This document shows, piece after piece, positions 23,377 through 34,125 of a stretch of DNA of 64,000 nt (its first letter is position 1; each line of letters begins with the position of its first letter). The DNA is taken from contig JAVMKO010000004.1 in NCBI GenBank assembly GCA_032164245.1, positions 31,163,626 to 31,227,625 of the forward strand. The letters run 5' to 3'. This DNA comes from Sternotherus odoratus. Taxonomy: Eukaryota; Chordata; Testudines; Kinosternidae. A model generated the notes under the pieces. It ran no database searches. It was not told the DNA's origin and saw only the letters and a program-made list of their open reading frames with translations. The position numbers and the translations under genes are program-made.

Positions 23377-23983
23377 ATTAGGCTTGAACAAAGACTGGGA
23401 GTGGATGAGCCATTACACAAACTAGAAACTATTTTCCTTTGCTAATTTTTCCCTCTACTGTTACTCACACCTTCTTGTCAACTGTTTGAAATGGGCCATC
23501 CTGATTATCACTACAAAAGTTTTTTTTCTCCTGCTGATAATAGCCCACCTTAATTGATTAGTCTTGTTAGAGTTGGTACGGCAACATCCATCTTTTCATG
23601 TTCTCTCCTCTAGTATTGTTGTCAACCATTCATTGCTAAATCATTTCTCTTCCATTGACCACAGTCAGAGGAAGCATCTGATAAATGACCTAAACTAAAT
23701 GGTGCTGAGTTAAATTTGTATGGTAAATTTTTTTGGACACATCTTCCCCTGACAGTGCAGTGGCTGTGTGGTGACAGGCTTTGGGAAGAGGAGTCTGGGT
23801 GCTCTGGAGAGACAGCTGTGACTAAATCACAGAGATTGGCATTAACTGTGTTAACCTGGGCTTGGTGTGCTAGCTGCATTGCTAGTGCTATGCTACAGTC
23901 AATAAGACTTTTTATCCTCTCCTTTTCAACATCGGATCCAATATTTATTTAGATTTATAAAGTCCACTAACCAATGTACATGT

Positions 23984-24232
23984 CTCTCTCTCTCTGCCCG
24001 TCACCCCCCAGGCGGAGTATAGGCCACCAACCACAGAGCACTCCAACTCTGTTGTTGGTGTTTCAGTAGCAAGGTGGTTGACTACAGGGTGGAGTTGCTA
24101 GCCCCACACCCATGTTAAGCCTACAGCACCTGGTATTCCTAGGAGGTTTCCCATCCAAGTACTAGCCAGGCCCGACCCTGCTTAGCTTCCGAGATCAGAA
24201 GGGATCGGGCGTGTTCAGGGTGGTTTAGCCGT
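23984..24232 (-). mobile_element. 5S rRNA-headed SINE with 11-bp TSD
   Basis: Read on the minus strand, the element starts with a near-complete 5S rRNA-like head (24233 to 24119). It continues through 'gtgtggggctagcaactcc', 'gagttggagtgctctgtgg' and 'ggtggcctatactccgcctg', and ends in an (AG)n tail (23984-23995). 'aatgtacatgt' is repeated exactly at 23973-23983 and 24233-24243, a target-site duplication typical of LINE-mediated insertion. The head supplies an internal pol III promoter of 5S type. The tail after the head looks LINE-derived, possibly RTE-like, but I could not confirm this. Confidence 0.9.
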
Positions 24233-24233
24233 A
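24119..24233 (-). pseudogene. 5S rRNA-derived head of the SINE
   Basis: Minus strand reads 'ACCACCCTGAACACGCCCGA', 'TCTCGGAAGCTAAGCAGGGT' and 'CTAGTACTTGGATGGGAAAC', followed by 'CTGTAGGC' at the end, against vertebrate 5S rRNA. About nine substitutions are visible and the first three or four bases are missing. The C box is altered (GGATGGGAAACCT for GGATGGGAGACCG). It lies in a retroposed chimera with TSDs, so it is not a working 5S gene. Confidence 0.92.
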
Positions 24234-24426
24234 ATGTACATGTACGACATATAAAACAAACAAACAGAAGGAGTAAAAGCAAAGTAAAAAATAAATGTTC
24301 ATTTGCTGCCTTTGATAATATATGTAATTTTAAGATTAATGATAGCATTAAAATATTAATAACATTCCCCAACCCCTTTAACTAGGCAACTTTAGGACAA
24401 AACAGAGTTGTGATGTTAAGTCTCCT

Positions 24427-24560
24427 AAATCAATATTTAGGCATTTAAACAGTGACATGATTAACTTCAATGGAAGTTGCATGCTCAAAACTTTTGAAAA
24501 TCAATCCACTTATTCAGATGCTTAAACATAGACTTAATGCTAGGTACATCTAACTATCTA
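24427..24560. repeat. Ancient amniote short repeat
   Basis: 'tgattaacttcaatggaagt' and 'ttttgaaaatcaatccactt' resemble the diverged '...ttgaaaatc...aacttcaatggaa...' repeat found also at 25420 and 59985. Confidence 0.45.
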
Positions 24561-25419
24561 GATATATGGACCTAATTCTAGGCATTTTTTCTCTCTCTCT
24601 CTCTAAAACATTCTCAATGGAATTTCTCTGCTTTTCTTTTACATCATGTATTGAAAAAAATCAGAGTAGTTGGAAATGGAACCCCCCACACTTTCTCCCT
24701 CTATCACCACCTTCATCTGAACTCTCAGCAAGACGTGGTATCAATTTAAATCTATAGCTGAACTTTACTACTTAGGTCCCATCCCCTACATTTTGACAGA
24801 GCAGTTACATTATGGCAGGGACATTGTATTGCAATTTGATATAATGGGTATAATAACTCAATAAATGTCCAATGTTGTAGCAAAAAAATGAGCTTTGAGG
24901 ATGGGGAGCAGATTTAATATAGTCTTTTAAAACACCTTCGTTAGACATGGAATGTACTTGGTTTTTTGCTTTATTTTAACACAATCTTCCAAAGATAATA
25001 CTGGTATGCTAGAGAATAGGTTACAGCAGCTGAAAATGAATTATCATTTTAAATTCCCAGTGACGGAAAACACTTATACACATGCTTAAAATTTAACTAT
25101 GTATAAAGATAACAGATGCCTAAGTGATTTCCAGACATTAATGCTTTCCTGAACAGAAGCTTAAGTTACTAAAATTTCCACAAATAACAACATTCCCTAC
25201 CCTGAGAACTAAACAAAGAGTATTCCCATTTAGCAAAAATAAACGTTAAAAATAATTCACTGCAACTTCTGTTTTCATGTGGCCATAACCCAGGCTTAGA
25301 CCTTTCCTTAACATTCAGGACTTTTTCTTCGGGGGGTGGGGGGGTTGTGCTGACCTAAAGCTTCAGGGAAAGCAGGGAAATGGGTGAAGCTTGAAATTAG
25401 TTTGCTATTTTGATAATAA

Positions 25420-25562
25420 AACTCTCGTTGATTTCAATGAAAGTTAAGAACCTAATCTGTTTAGGCACTTATGTAAATCCCACTGAGTTTCTAAATGCCT
25501 TTAAAATTGTGAGCAAGTTTCAATGAAAGTCAATGGGACCTGGGTCATTTTGAGATCATTCC
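25420..25562. repeat. Ancient amniote short repeat
   Basis: 'gatttcaatgaaagttaaga', 'ctgtttaggcacttatgtaa' and 'aaagtcaatgggacctgggt' are the typical members of the 'ttaggcacttttgaaaat / cccattgaaagtcaatggg' repeat. Confidence 0.5.
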
Positions 25563-25866
25563 GTTTCAGATGGGAAGGACTTGAAGGCTACAGACTCCTC
25601 TGAAGCTGATTTCCTCCTAACACCAAATGGTGGACACATTGTGAGCCCTTTGGGTTGAAGAGATACTATATATTTTATTTAGTTCAAAATTTTTGAGGCC
25701 ATCATTTCACTCTGCAGCCACCAAATAATTTCTTGTGAGACCTGTTGATGTAAATTAATCTAACTGCCTAAATATTCTCTAAACTACAACATCTAGCAAG
25801 CTAACAAGAAATTCTGAGTGATTAAAGATCTGGAAACACCTACAGAAACCTCTTTGGGCAAGGAGT

Positions 25867-27774
25867 TATCATAACCATAAAATTAGCCTATAAATTCCTC
25901 CTTACCTGTAAGAGGTTAAGAAGCTAAGATAACCTGGTTGGCATCTAGCCAAAAGGACCAATTGGGACAGAAGATACTTTCAAATCTGGAGGAGGGAAGG
26001 TTTTGTTCTCTGTGCATTTGTTTGTGAGTTTTTTGTTCGCTCTGGGATTTTAGAGGAATCAGATGGCCATTTCTTCCCTCCACCTAATTCTACATCAGTC
26101 TCTAATTATCACAAAAATAGTAAGTAATAGCCAGGCAAGGCATGTTAGCTTATAGTTCAGAGCTTTCCAAACTTTTCATGTTGGTGACACACTTTTTAGA
26201 CATGCATCATTTCGCGACACAGTAATTCAGTTTTACTAGCAAACTGGAGGTTAAACTAACCCGTTATAAGAGATACGGACACATACATAAATTGTAATAA
26301 CAAAATGTATGGGGACACAACATATCTCATGAAAACCTTTCATTTATATTTTTAAAAATATATGATTTGTAAGATAATAACATACATTGTTGTCATTTAT
26401 GAGTAACAGTATGTAACAAGAATTAAAAAAAGTTGAATAACACCAATAACTACTTACCATTTTAATGGGATGTATGAGGTTGATGGGATGAACACATCTT
26501 TTCACTATTTGGTGGAATAAGAGGATTGGGGTGTGGGCTCTGGGGTAGGGCAGGGCTGTGGATGAGTTTGGGATGGGTGTAGGCAGGCTGCTCTGGGACT
26601 GGAGCAAGAGAGGAGGACTCCCCCCAGCCCTTTCCCTGCCAGCAGCAGTAAGATCTGGGTCAGCTTCCTCCTTTCCTGCCCCCACCCCTCAGCAGTAGCA
26701 CTCTCACTCACCCCCATCACAGGCAGCAGAAGTAGGAGGGTGCTAGGATCCTGCAGCAATGGAGGCAGCATGTTGCTGCAGAGAACGGAAGAGAAGGGAT
26801 GCTCTTCTCCCAGGGAGAAAGTGTAAGGGGGCAGCAAGGGGAGGCCGGGGGACCCTTGGGGGGGCAGAGCCAGGTTGCGGGGGGGGGAGGCTCTCTGGGC
26901 TCTTCCCCCTCCTCCCCTCTCGCTGCTGGCACCTGCATCCGGCCGTGGTGCAGTTCTCCTTCCCCTGACTCTCTCTGCGGGGGGAGGGAGGGGAGTGGGC
27001 TTTCGGCCCCCTCCCGCCCCTCTTCTGCTGGCTGGCACTGGCCAAGCCGGCAGCAGCAGCAGCTTGCTTTCCAGCAGTTTTGGCCGGGTAGTGCTTTTAG
27101 CTGCTTTCACATTAGCTGCTTTAGGAAGTTCGGGGGGTGGGGCCAAGGGAAGCAGACAGAGCTCCACGCGACACACTTACACACTGCCGCCGACACACTA
27201 ATGTGTCGCGGCACATAGTTTGGAAAGCTCTGTTATAGTTGTTTCTCATTTGTGAATTTCTTCTGCTAGAGAGGGATATTCCTGTGTTTTCTCTATTCTG
27301 TGAAACTAAGCTGGAGGAGGTACGTTAGTGGGTTTTTTTTTTGTTGTTTTTTTTAAATCTTTTTGTGACACTGAAAAATACTACCTTCCTGATTTTATAG
27401 ATGTAACTTTTTAAAAATCTTTTCTTTAATTAAAATTCTTCCCTTAAGGTTCTGGCTGAGTTTCCATTGTTTTAAAGATTCAGGGTTTTTGTATCGGGCT
27501 CACCTATAAGGATTGGTGAGGGGTTTATCTCAAGCCTTTCCCAGGAAGGGGGTGTAGGCCTGAGGGGATATTTTCGGGAGGAATAGGGACTCCAAGTGGC
27601 CCTTCCCTAGTTCTTTGTTTTACAGTTGGTGGTGGAAGCCTATCATCCAGACACAGGAGGAAATTGTGTTTTGGGGAAATTTTAACCTAAGCTGGTAAAA
27701 TAAGCTTAGGGGTCTTTTCATGTGGGTCCCTAAATCTGTACCCTAGAGTTCAGAATGGGGAGGAAACCTTTACA
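25867..27774 (+). mobile_element. LTR, plus strand, split by a hAT element
   Basis: The right part (27660-27774: 'ttaacctaagctggtaaaat', 'aagcttaggggtc', 'cagaatggggaggaaacc') matches in reverse the LTR at 49272-50028, and the left part (25867-25960: 'ataaccataaaattagcc', 'cttacctgtaagaggttaag') matches its other end. The 26158-27232 insertion divides it. Without that insertion the LTR is about 830 bp. No second LTR or internal genes are seen, so it is a solo LTR. The flanks (ggagt / ggtag) do not give a clean target duplication. Confidence 0.75.
26158..27232. mobile_element. Non-autonomous hAT element nested in an LTR
   Basis: Ends are CAGAGCTTTCCAAACT (26158-26173) and its exact inverted copy (27217-27232). 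The octamer 'ttatagtt' lies immediately outside both ends (26150-26157 and 27233-27240), an 8-bp TSD as for hAT transposons. Subterminal 'cgcgacac' and 'gtgtcgcg' pairs are also inverted. The interior 26500-27180 is very GC-rich and contains overlapping proline/glycine-rich open frames on both strands, up to 223 codons. None shows a transposase domain. It inserted into the LTR 25867-27774. Confidence 0.93.
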
Positions 27775-27779
27775 GGTAG

Positions 27780-29178
27780 AAAGATCCCTATATTCACGAT
27801 TAGCCACAGAAAGGAGAGTCTGAACCGTCAATGCTGCAAAGAGGTGCTTGTGTGTTGCTTTTCTAGAAATTTACTGAAGCTCAGCAGTACAATATTACAC
27901 ATTCAGTAAGTGGGAATTTTCAAGTGTGAAAATACAGAGACACACCCTTGAACTTCCTTGGTAAGCAGCTCTTCTTTGCAAAAGCTTGTTATATTCACAC
28001 TAAACACATTAGATAAAAAAGAGAAATAGTCTTGCTTATAAGTTGCAACATAAATACTCCTTTTGGACTGTTGCAATAAAATTACTTTATTTCCTACAAT
28101 TCAGAACAGTAATACAGAAGAGCTCAAAAACAAAGAGAGAAGAGAGAGAGCAAGAGAGAGAAAATCGGCTGCTCCCAAAGGCAGCAAGGAACAACTCATG
28201 CCACATTGCTTTAAGCTGGCTTTTTCTAAATTGATGGTTTGCTGAATGACTCAGAATGACCCAGATCACATGGCTTGCCTCAGAGCTCCCTAGTCTGAAA
28301 GCAGGACCAGGAACTCCATCACACATAAAGTGATAGCATGTCATTTTAAAACAGTTTCCAATACACCAAAAAGCCTGAGGAGGAGGACATTCATAAAATA
28401 CAATTTTTTGTTTCAATCTTTTCCAGATATAAGCACAATAAAGTTCTAAATCTTAATTTGTCATTGAACTATACATATATGAACTAGATGCAATAATGAG
28501 GGGAAATTACTTTATGCTGCATCTGATATGAACTAATAAAGTAGAAACGATGCCTGATATCTGCATTTTTCTTTCTGTTACACAAGTGACCTTGCATTGT
28601 CAGCTTTTTTTTCTCCTAGTGTATTGGCTTGTGCTTTGTTTCTGTCTTATCCCATTGCTCTAACCCACATCAAAACTGTTCCTATTATGCTACCACCACC
28701 CCTAACCATAACCTTAGAAAGTAGGACAGTATTTTTGTAAAATAGGTAATGACAGCATACACTCAAATACACTTCATAGTTTTTGAATTTAAACAGTGTG
28801 AGCTAGAGTTCACAATTTTGTGAACAACTTAGGGAACAAGGTGATACAATGTACAAGACACAATTATAGCTAAAGAATATTTGATCAATATTTAGTAGCT
28901 GCCTAAATGGGATACCTATATGGGATACCTTTTCTATAAATAATTGAATTCCTTAAGAATAAATGTATTTGAAAAACTTTACTGATGAAACAAAAATGTG
29001 ACTAATAAAGGGTGGGGGGGGGGGGGAGAAAAGCTTTGGCACAGCCCAAGATGTAGCCCTTTGGTGGAAGGCAGAAGTTGGATATTTCCTTAAAAATCAA
29101 TTTTGCATATACAAAGATACAATTTTCTAAAGTTATTATAACATGGGTGTAATTTATTTTTACTGAGCTTCATCCCTG
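27780..29178. other. No gene recognised
   Basis: AT-rich DNA with the GA-rich run noted separately and a run of G at about 29011-29025. No supported coding or RNA feature. Confidence 0.4.
28131..28160. repeat. (GA)n-rich simple repeat
   Basis: A purine run of 'gagagaagagagagagcaag' type. No other feature near it. Confidence 0.9.
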
Positions 29179-29344
29179 ATTGTTTATTTTTTATTAGAAG
29201 TGACAGAGTCCTGTGGCACCTTAAAGACTTGGTTCCTGAGTTGAAGTATTATGGCGTGGTGTGCTGTTGCTGGTGAGAATCTGCTTAAGGTTGGTGGGTT
29301 ATCTGTGGGCGAGGACTGGCCTGCCTCCCAAGGCCTGTGAAAGG

Positions 29345-30077
29345 CCTTTCTTCAAACCCAAGAAAGAAAACAACAGAACACCACTGGCCATCATCTACAG
29401 TCCTCAGTTAAAACCTCTCCAATGCATCATCAGTGATCTACAATCCATCCTGGACAATAATCCCTCACTTTCACAGGCCTTGGGAGGCAGGCCAGTCCTG
29501 GCCCACAGACAACCCACCAACCTTAAGCAGATTCTCACCAGTAAGAGCACACCACGCCATAACAACTCCAACTCAAGAACCAATCCATGCAACAAACTTC
29601 GATGCCAACTCTGCCCACATATCTACACCAGCAACACCATCACAGGACCTAACCAGATTAGCCACAACATCACTGGTTCATTCACCTGCACATCTACCAA
29701 TGTAATATATGCCATTAAGTGCCAGCAATGTCCCTCTGCTATTGTACATCAGCCAAACTGGACAGTCCCTACGAAAAAGGATAAATGGACACAAATCAGA
29801 TATCAGGAATGGCAATATACAAAAACCTGTAGGAGAACACTTCAATCTCCCTGCACACACAATTAAATATTTAAAGGTCAGTATCTCGCAGCAAAAAAAC
29901 TTGAAGACCAGACTGCAAAGAGAAATTGCAGGGCTGCAATTCATTTGCAAATTTGATACAATCAATCTGGGATTGAACAAAGATTTTGAATGGCGCACTA
30001 ATTACAGGGGCAGCTTCTCCTCTCTTGGAGTTCACACCTCCAGTTCAGTTGCTGGAGGAATGTCTCACCCTTCCTGA
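29345..30077 (+). pseudogene. Penelope-like linker + GIY-YIG remnant
   Basis: The linker runs in one frame with 'LAIIYSPQLKPLQCIISDL', 'PSLSQALGGRPVLAHRQP', the C-rich 'CNKLRCQLCPHIYTS' and 'NVIYAIKCQQCPS'. The endonuclease then switches frame near 29740 ('LLYISQTGQSLRKRINGHKS', 'KPVGEHFNLPAH') and ends 'INLGLNKDFEWR' near 29989. This is the order of Neptune-type Penelope proteins: CX5CX2C linker, then GIY-YIG. The 'YIS' in place of YIG and the frame change make it inactive. The reverse transcriptase itself is lost. Confidence 0.85.
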
Positions 30078-30184
30078 TTAGAGATAACAAGCTGGTTCAG
30101 CCTGATTGGACTAACCAAGTTATCTCCAACCTGGTTCTTGCCTACTTATTTATACCTGCCCCTGGACACTTCCACTGCTCGCAT

Positions 30185-30222
30185 CCAACGAAGTGGGTAT
30201 TAGCCCATGAAAGCTTATGCTT
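30185..30222 (+). ncRNA. Hammerhead-ribozyme-like motif in Penelope tail
   Basis: Reads CCAACGA (consensus core CUGANGA; two substitutions), one extra A, stem II gtggg / cccat with a 6-nt loop, GAAA (30209-30212), a 3-bp stem III agc-ttat-gct, then a base allowed as H17. This order is that of a type I hammerhead with a minimal stem III, known from Penelope-like elements in other animals. The extra A between core and stem II and the substituted core argue against activity of this copy. I could not define stem I, so this is a hypothesis. Confidence 0.45.
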
Positions 30223-30794
30223 TAATACTTTAGTTAGTCTTTAAGGTGCCACAGGACTCTTTGTCACTTCTGCTATTCCAGACTAACACGGCTACCTCTC
30301 ATATTCTTATTTTTTATTGTTTATTTTTTACAAGAAAAAAAATGATTAAAACAGGGAGATAGTAAACAAACAAACAAACAAACCTCTGTCACCATAAAGA
30401 AAAAACTACATAGGTATTTTTTAGTGTTCAAAATACCCAATCAGAACCAGAGTGCCACTGCTGTAGGTGCTCTGCATGATATTAGTGGTGTGATGACCCT
30501 CCTACATTCCATTCCAGAAAGATGTTGAACATCTCTGCCCTGACAAGTTTACATTCTAAGAATCTACAAGTGGCTTTGGGGTATTTTTTAACAATTATGG
30601 GCCCCATTCCCCCCCGCCTGCTTACTCCATTTCCATATGTGCAAAGTGAATGTGGGTATAACATGCTATCAAATGAGAAACTTCCACTCACACTGACTTT
30701 CATTCTCTAGGTAAAACTAGAAATGACAGTACAGGATTTAGCAGTGCAGTATGTAGCCTGATGATACTTGGAATCCAAAGGATTCACCAATATT

Positions 30795-30868
30795 ACTCTA
30801 GTTTATGCTGATGTAACTTCACTAATTTCAGCAGAATGACACTAGATTAAACTGGACTAAAACAGAGG
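30795..30868. repeat. Ancient amniote short repeat
   Basis: 'gctgatgtaacttcactaat' followed by 'ttcagcagaatgacactaga' is the diverged 'actgatgtaacttcattgac' repeat, antisense to that at 2373. Confidence 0.4.
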
Positions 30869-31426
30869 TGATCCAAATTCCATTTGTTCCTACAGTTCTT
30901 CAAACCCTTCACTTCATTGTGAATTGGCTTAGCACATTGAGTTATACTTGATTCACAGGCCCTATAAAAGGTTGGTGAAATGATATACACATTGTCAAAG
31001 TAGTCATTTAGAGCACATGAGACAGTAGTGCAATTTGCATGCTGGTGCAATTCATTGTTAGTGTAGATCTGGTTTAGTTGGGGGTGAGACAGAAAGAGAG
31101 TGGAGGAAGTAAACAGATGGTTTCTTGTGCTTTTGTTCATGTAGCAATGGTTTAAGGTGGTTGACTCACCTCATTGCCCAGACTACATGCACTCTTAACT
31201 CTGAAGAAACTGTATGTTCCATACTTTTCACAGGTCAATTAGAGAACTATTATACAGTGTCATAAGTTTTTCTTAGAGGCAGCTGGCAACATCCTAGATG
31301 ACCCCCACATAAAGTATAGCTGTGACTTCTTTGTGCCAACTGCCCACTGTGGTAACCCCAGCAGCACCAGGATGTATCTTTCAGTTTAATGATCTCCCTT
31401 TGCTTGCATAATCAGCTGACTAAGTG

Positions 31427-31493
31427 TCTGATGCAAAGCCCACTGGAGTCAATGGAAGACTCCAGTTGACTCAGATGGGCTTTGGATCAGGCG
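31427..31493. repeat. Palindromic amniote repeat, well preserved
   Basis: Arms 31428-31456 and 31461-31490 are inverted copies: 'ctgatgcaaagcccactgga', 'gtcaatgga', then 'tccagttgactcagatgggc' and 'tttggatcag'. This is the ancient 'ctgatccaaagcccattgaagtcaatgga' palindrome. The predicted hairpin has a 4-nt loop. Confidence 0.75.
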
Positions 31494-34061
31494 CTAAGTG
31501 ACACTATCCTTGCACAGCTGTATACAATTGCTGTCTCACACTGAAGAATGATCTCTCCATACAACAGCCATGTGCCCTTTGTGTTCTGGGAGTCAAGCAC
31601 CACCACTCCACTGATGCACTAATACTTCACATAGCCTATTTTACACATTAACTGATGAGACTGCGAACTGGGAGTAGAGACTTTAAGATGGGCTGGTGGT
31701 GTATTGACTAATGCAACACTTATTTTCCATCTCTACCATTATCAGGATTAGCATGAACCAACTGGAAACGTGAATGTTATCTAAACCTAATCTCACTGTG
31801 CACCCACCTATAATATTCTGAGATTAAAGCATCATGGTTCATTTTCAGAAGACGCACTGAATCACTATATCCCTAGATACCTTGGTGATGCCCCATTCCT
31901 GGCCAGCACCACCTACACACCAGGATGCTATGGCTCTTCAGAATAAGTAGGTTGGGGCCACTTTTCTCAGCCAAATCCTCTTTTTTGGCAGATTTCCCAG
32001 CACAACAATCCTGAAATGCTTTTTTTTTTTAGTAATAAAAACAGTACTGTGTTTGGCCCATGGTTTTCCATCTAACAAAGCATTTTGTGGATTTATGTAA
32101 TTTTCATTTTCAAAAGCACAATCTTCAGGGCACATATATGCTTCCTTAAAAGGAAGAAGATTTGCTTTCATTACTATAGGGTACATCAAGTCATATTCTT
32201 TATCTTTGGGAGGTTTTTTTCATATTTATCTTTCAATAAATATTTATAATCTATACTCCCCAGTCTGCTTCTGGTTCAAAATCAGGTAACAGTTGTTGCA
32301 TTGATGTGAACTTTTTACTTTAAATAGTGTTCCATTCCACCTGACATCATCCCTAATTGTTACACACAGGTGAATCCCCACCTGTAAACAAGTAGGGATT
32401 CATTACCATGACCAAGTGAAACAGAATCACCTGTGCATATATTTCAAAGTCTCTGCTGATTTTTAATAAACACTTGCATTCATGGAGCTTACGGATCACT
32501 TGCAGTACAACATTTGGGAGCCTGCAAGCCTGTCTTAATGATCGCTGCTCATGCACATGGCTGCTGGAAAAATCTTTCATGAATATTGAATCCAATTATT
32601 ATGAACAGGTGCAACCAAGTAACTACATTTCATGCTCACTGAGATATCACAAACACTTAAATTTGATAAAGTTAATACACAAATACCTACTATGGTACAC
32701 AACAATAAGTTAATGAACATTCATGAGAATGCAAATATAGTGATCAGGATTCTCGGCTTTGAGGTTGTGATCAAGATTCATTTTCAGTAATTTCAAACAA
32801 TTATTTCACCTCATTGCTTAATTCTTCTCCCAGCTGGCGAAACCAGTGATGGGAGAAAATCATATTTCCTCACTGCTATTTTCTTGCTGAAATGAGACCT
32901 GTTCTGTGCCTCATGCTATTATACAGGCTGGGGAGAAAAAAAAAGAGATGGGGTTGGTTTAATCTAAACCATTTCATAGCTGTATTGTTATGTAAATATT
33001 AATCTGGATGATATTTCAGAAGGACTGAGGCCCAGACTTCCTATAGGAGGCCACAAAATGAATTGTGGTCTCCTAAAATGCTTTCATCTCTGACTATGTG
33101 ATCTCCATATGCAGTTATATATTTAGAGCTGCACACCAAATTCCATTGTGGGTGCACATTACAGTCTCAAAGGGAAAGCTGCATTTTTTAAAAATCTGAC
33201 TCAATGTTTATTCTACATAATGTTTTTCACTACAACTATTATGACCAAAAATGTGATTTGGAGCATCACTGAACAGGAAAAAAAAAAAGGAATGTTCTGC
33301 CACAACCAATGCAATCCTTATGGACATCACATAGGATGGGTAGTGCTCAGTCATGAGAGAGGGCTAGGGAGATTAAAAATAGTACAGTCAAATGACAGTA
33401 AAATATTATAATTTAATAACACTAGGAAAATGTGGCCAAATCCATAACTCTGCACCTATCCTGAGTGCTTAGACAGATGAATGGTGATGTTGGGAGAAGT
33501 ATTTCTTTTAGGCCATGCAGCAGTTGCAGAGCTGTTCCACAGCATATTTTTTCAGTTGAATGACTGAAGTAGTTTCTCCATCCCCTTATACAGAACTCCA
33601 TGAGTAGAAGAGGAAAGGACCCACATACCCTAAATCTTCCAGACCTATCTTCTCACCTTCCCTGCCTGCTTATACCTGGGCACCTTCCTCACAATTTACA
33701 TGGCCCCTGCATCAGCTCCGTCCCTAATCCTTTGAAGAGTGAGAGCATGCTGTCCCACAAATTCCATAGTTACAAAAGGAGTGTTTTGGAATTGGCCTTT
33801 GAGATCCACCCACTATTTGTAGAAATGGACTGAAGAGATAACACTTTGAATTAGCAAAATCCATCTGTCTTGGATGGGTCTTGGTTCTGTAGAAAACAGG
33901 GTTTGTTAGGATCCAGTTTCTCCAAACATCCAAAATGAAGGGAGATTAAGAGGCAGATTATCAGATAATTTAAATTGTCAGTTTAATATTTGCTCCATCT
34001 CTAGGTATGAGACATTTTTCAACACCATACATGTTTTGAGTAGAATCCAGTGAATAGTGCT

Positions 34062-34125
34062 ATTCTATCCTGGCTCCACTGAAATCAGAGTTTTGCCATT
34101 GACTTCAGTGGAGCTAAGAATTTAT
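34062..34125. repeat. Palindromic amniote repeat fragment
   Basis: 'ctggctccactgaaatcaga' and 'cattgacttcagtggagc' are inverted copies around 'gttttgc'. Same type as 31427 and 45774. Confidence 0.6.

Larger units (their letters stand above)
22598..23620 (+). mobile_element. Penelope-like element, dead, 5'-truncated
   Basis: Recognised from its turtle consensus in order: end of the reverse-transcriptase region (22598-22750), linker (22752-22980), cysteine-containing link (23035-23060), GIY-YIG endonuclease region (23100-23260), and 3' non-coding tail with 'gtcaactgtttgaaatgggc' (23477-23496). It stops near 23620, before the hammerhead-like and inverted tail. Reverse transcriptase copies the RNA and the GIY-YIG enzyme nicks the target. 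Frame breaks leave no complete protein. Confidence 0.88.
29194..30315 (+). mobile_element. Penelope-like element, 5' end rearranged
   Basis: A 15-bp direct repeat 'attgtttatttttta' flanks it (29179-29193 and 30316-30330), consistent with a target-site duplication in AT-rich DNA. The left end (29199-29229) is the antisense tail 'gacagagtcctgtggcacct'. Next, 29229-29344 is an inverted copy of 29470-29582. Then sense coding remnant (29345-30080), 3' non-coding DNA, the hammerhead-like motif (30185-30222) and the tail 'ttagtctttaaggtgccaca' (30234-30253) with its distal part to 30299. Frame breaks show it is dead. Confidence 0.88.

Noticed and set aside
24119..24233. Considered as a functional 5S rRNA gene
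   Set aside because: It lacks the first bases, has an altered C box and sits inside a SINE flanked by target-site duplications.
26505..27176. Open frame of 223 codons on the minus strand
   Set aside because: It lies in the GC-rich interior of a hAT element and shows low-complexity Pro/Leu/Gly composition with overlapping open frames on both strands.
25862..27779. Target-site duplication for the split LTR
   Set aside because: The flanks ggagt and ggtag do not match, so I claim no duplication for this copy.
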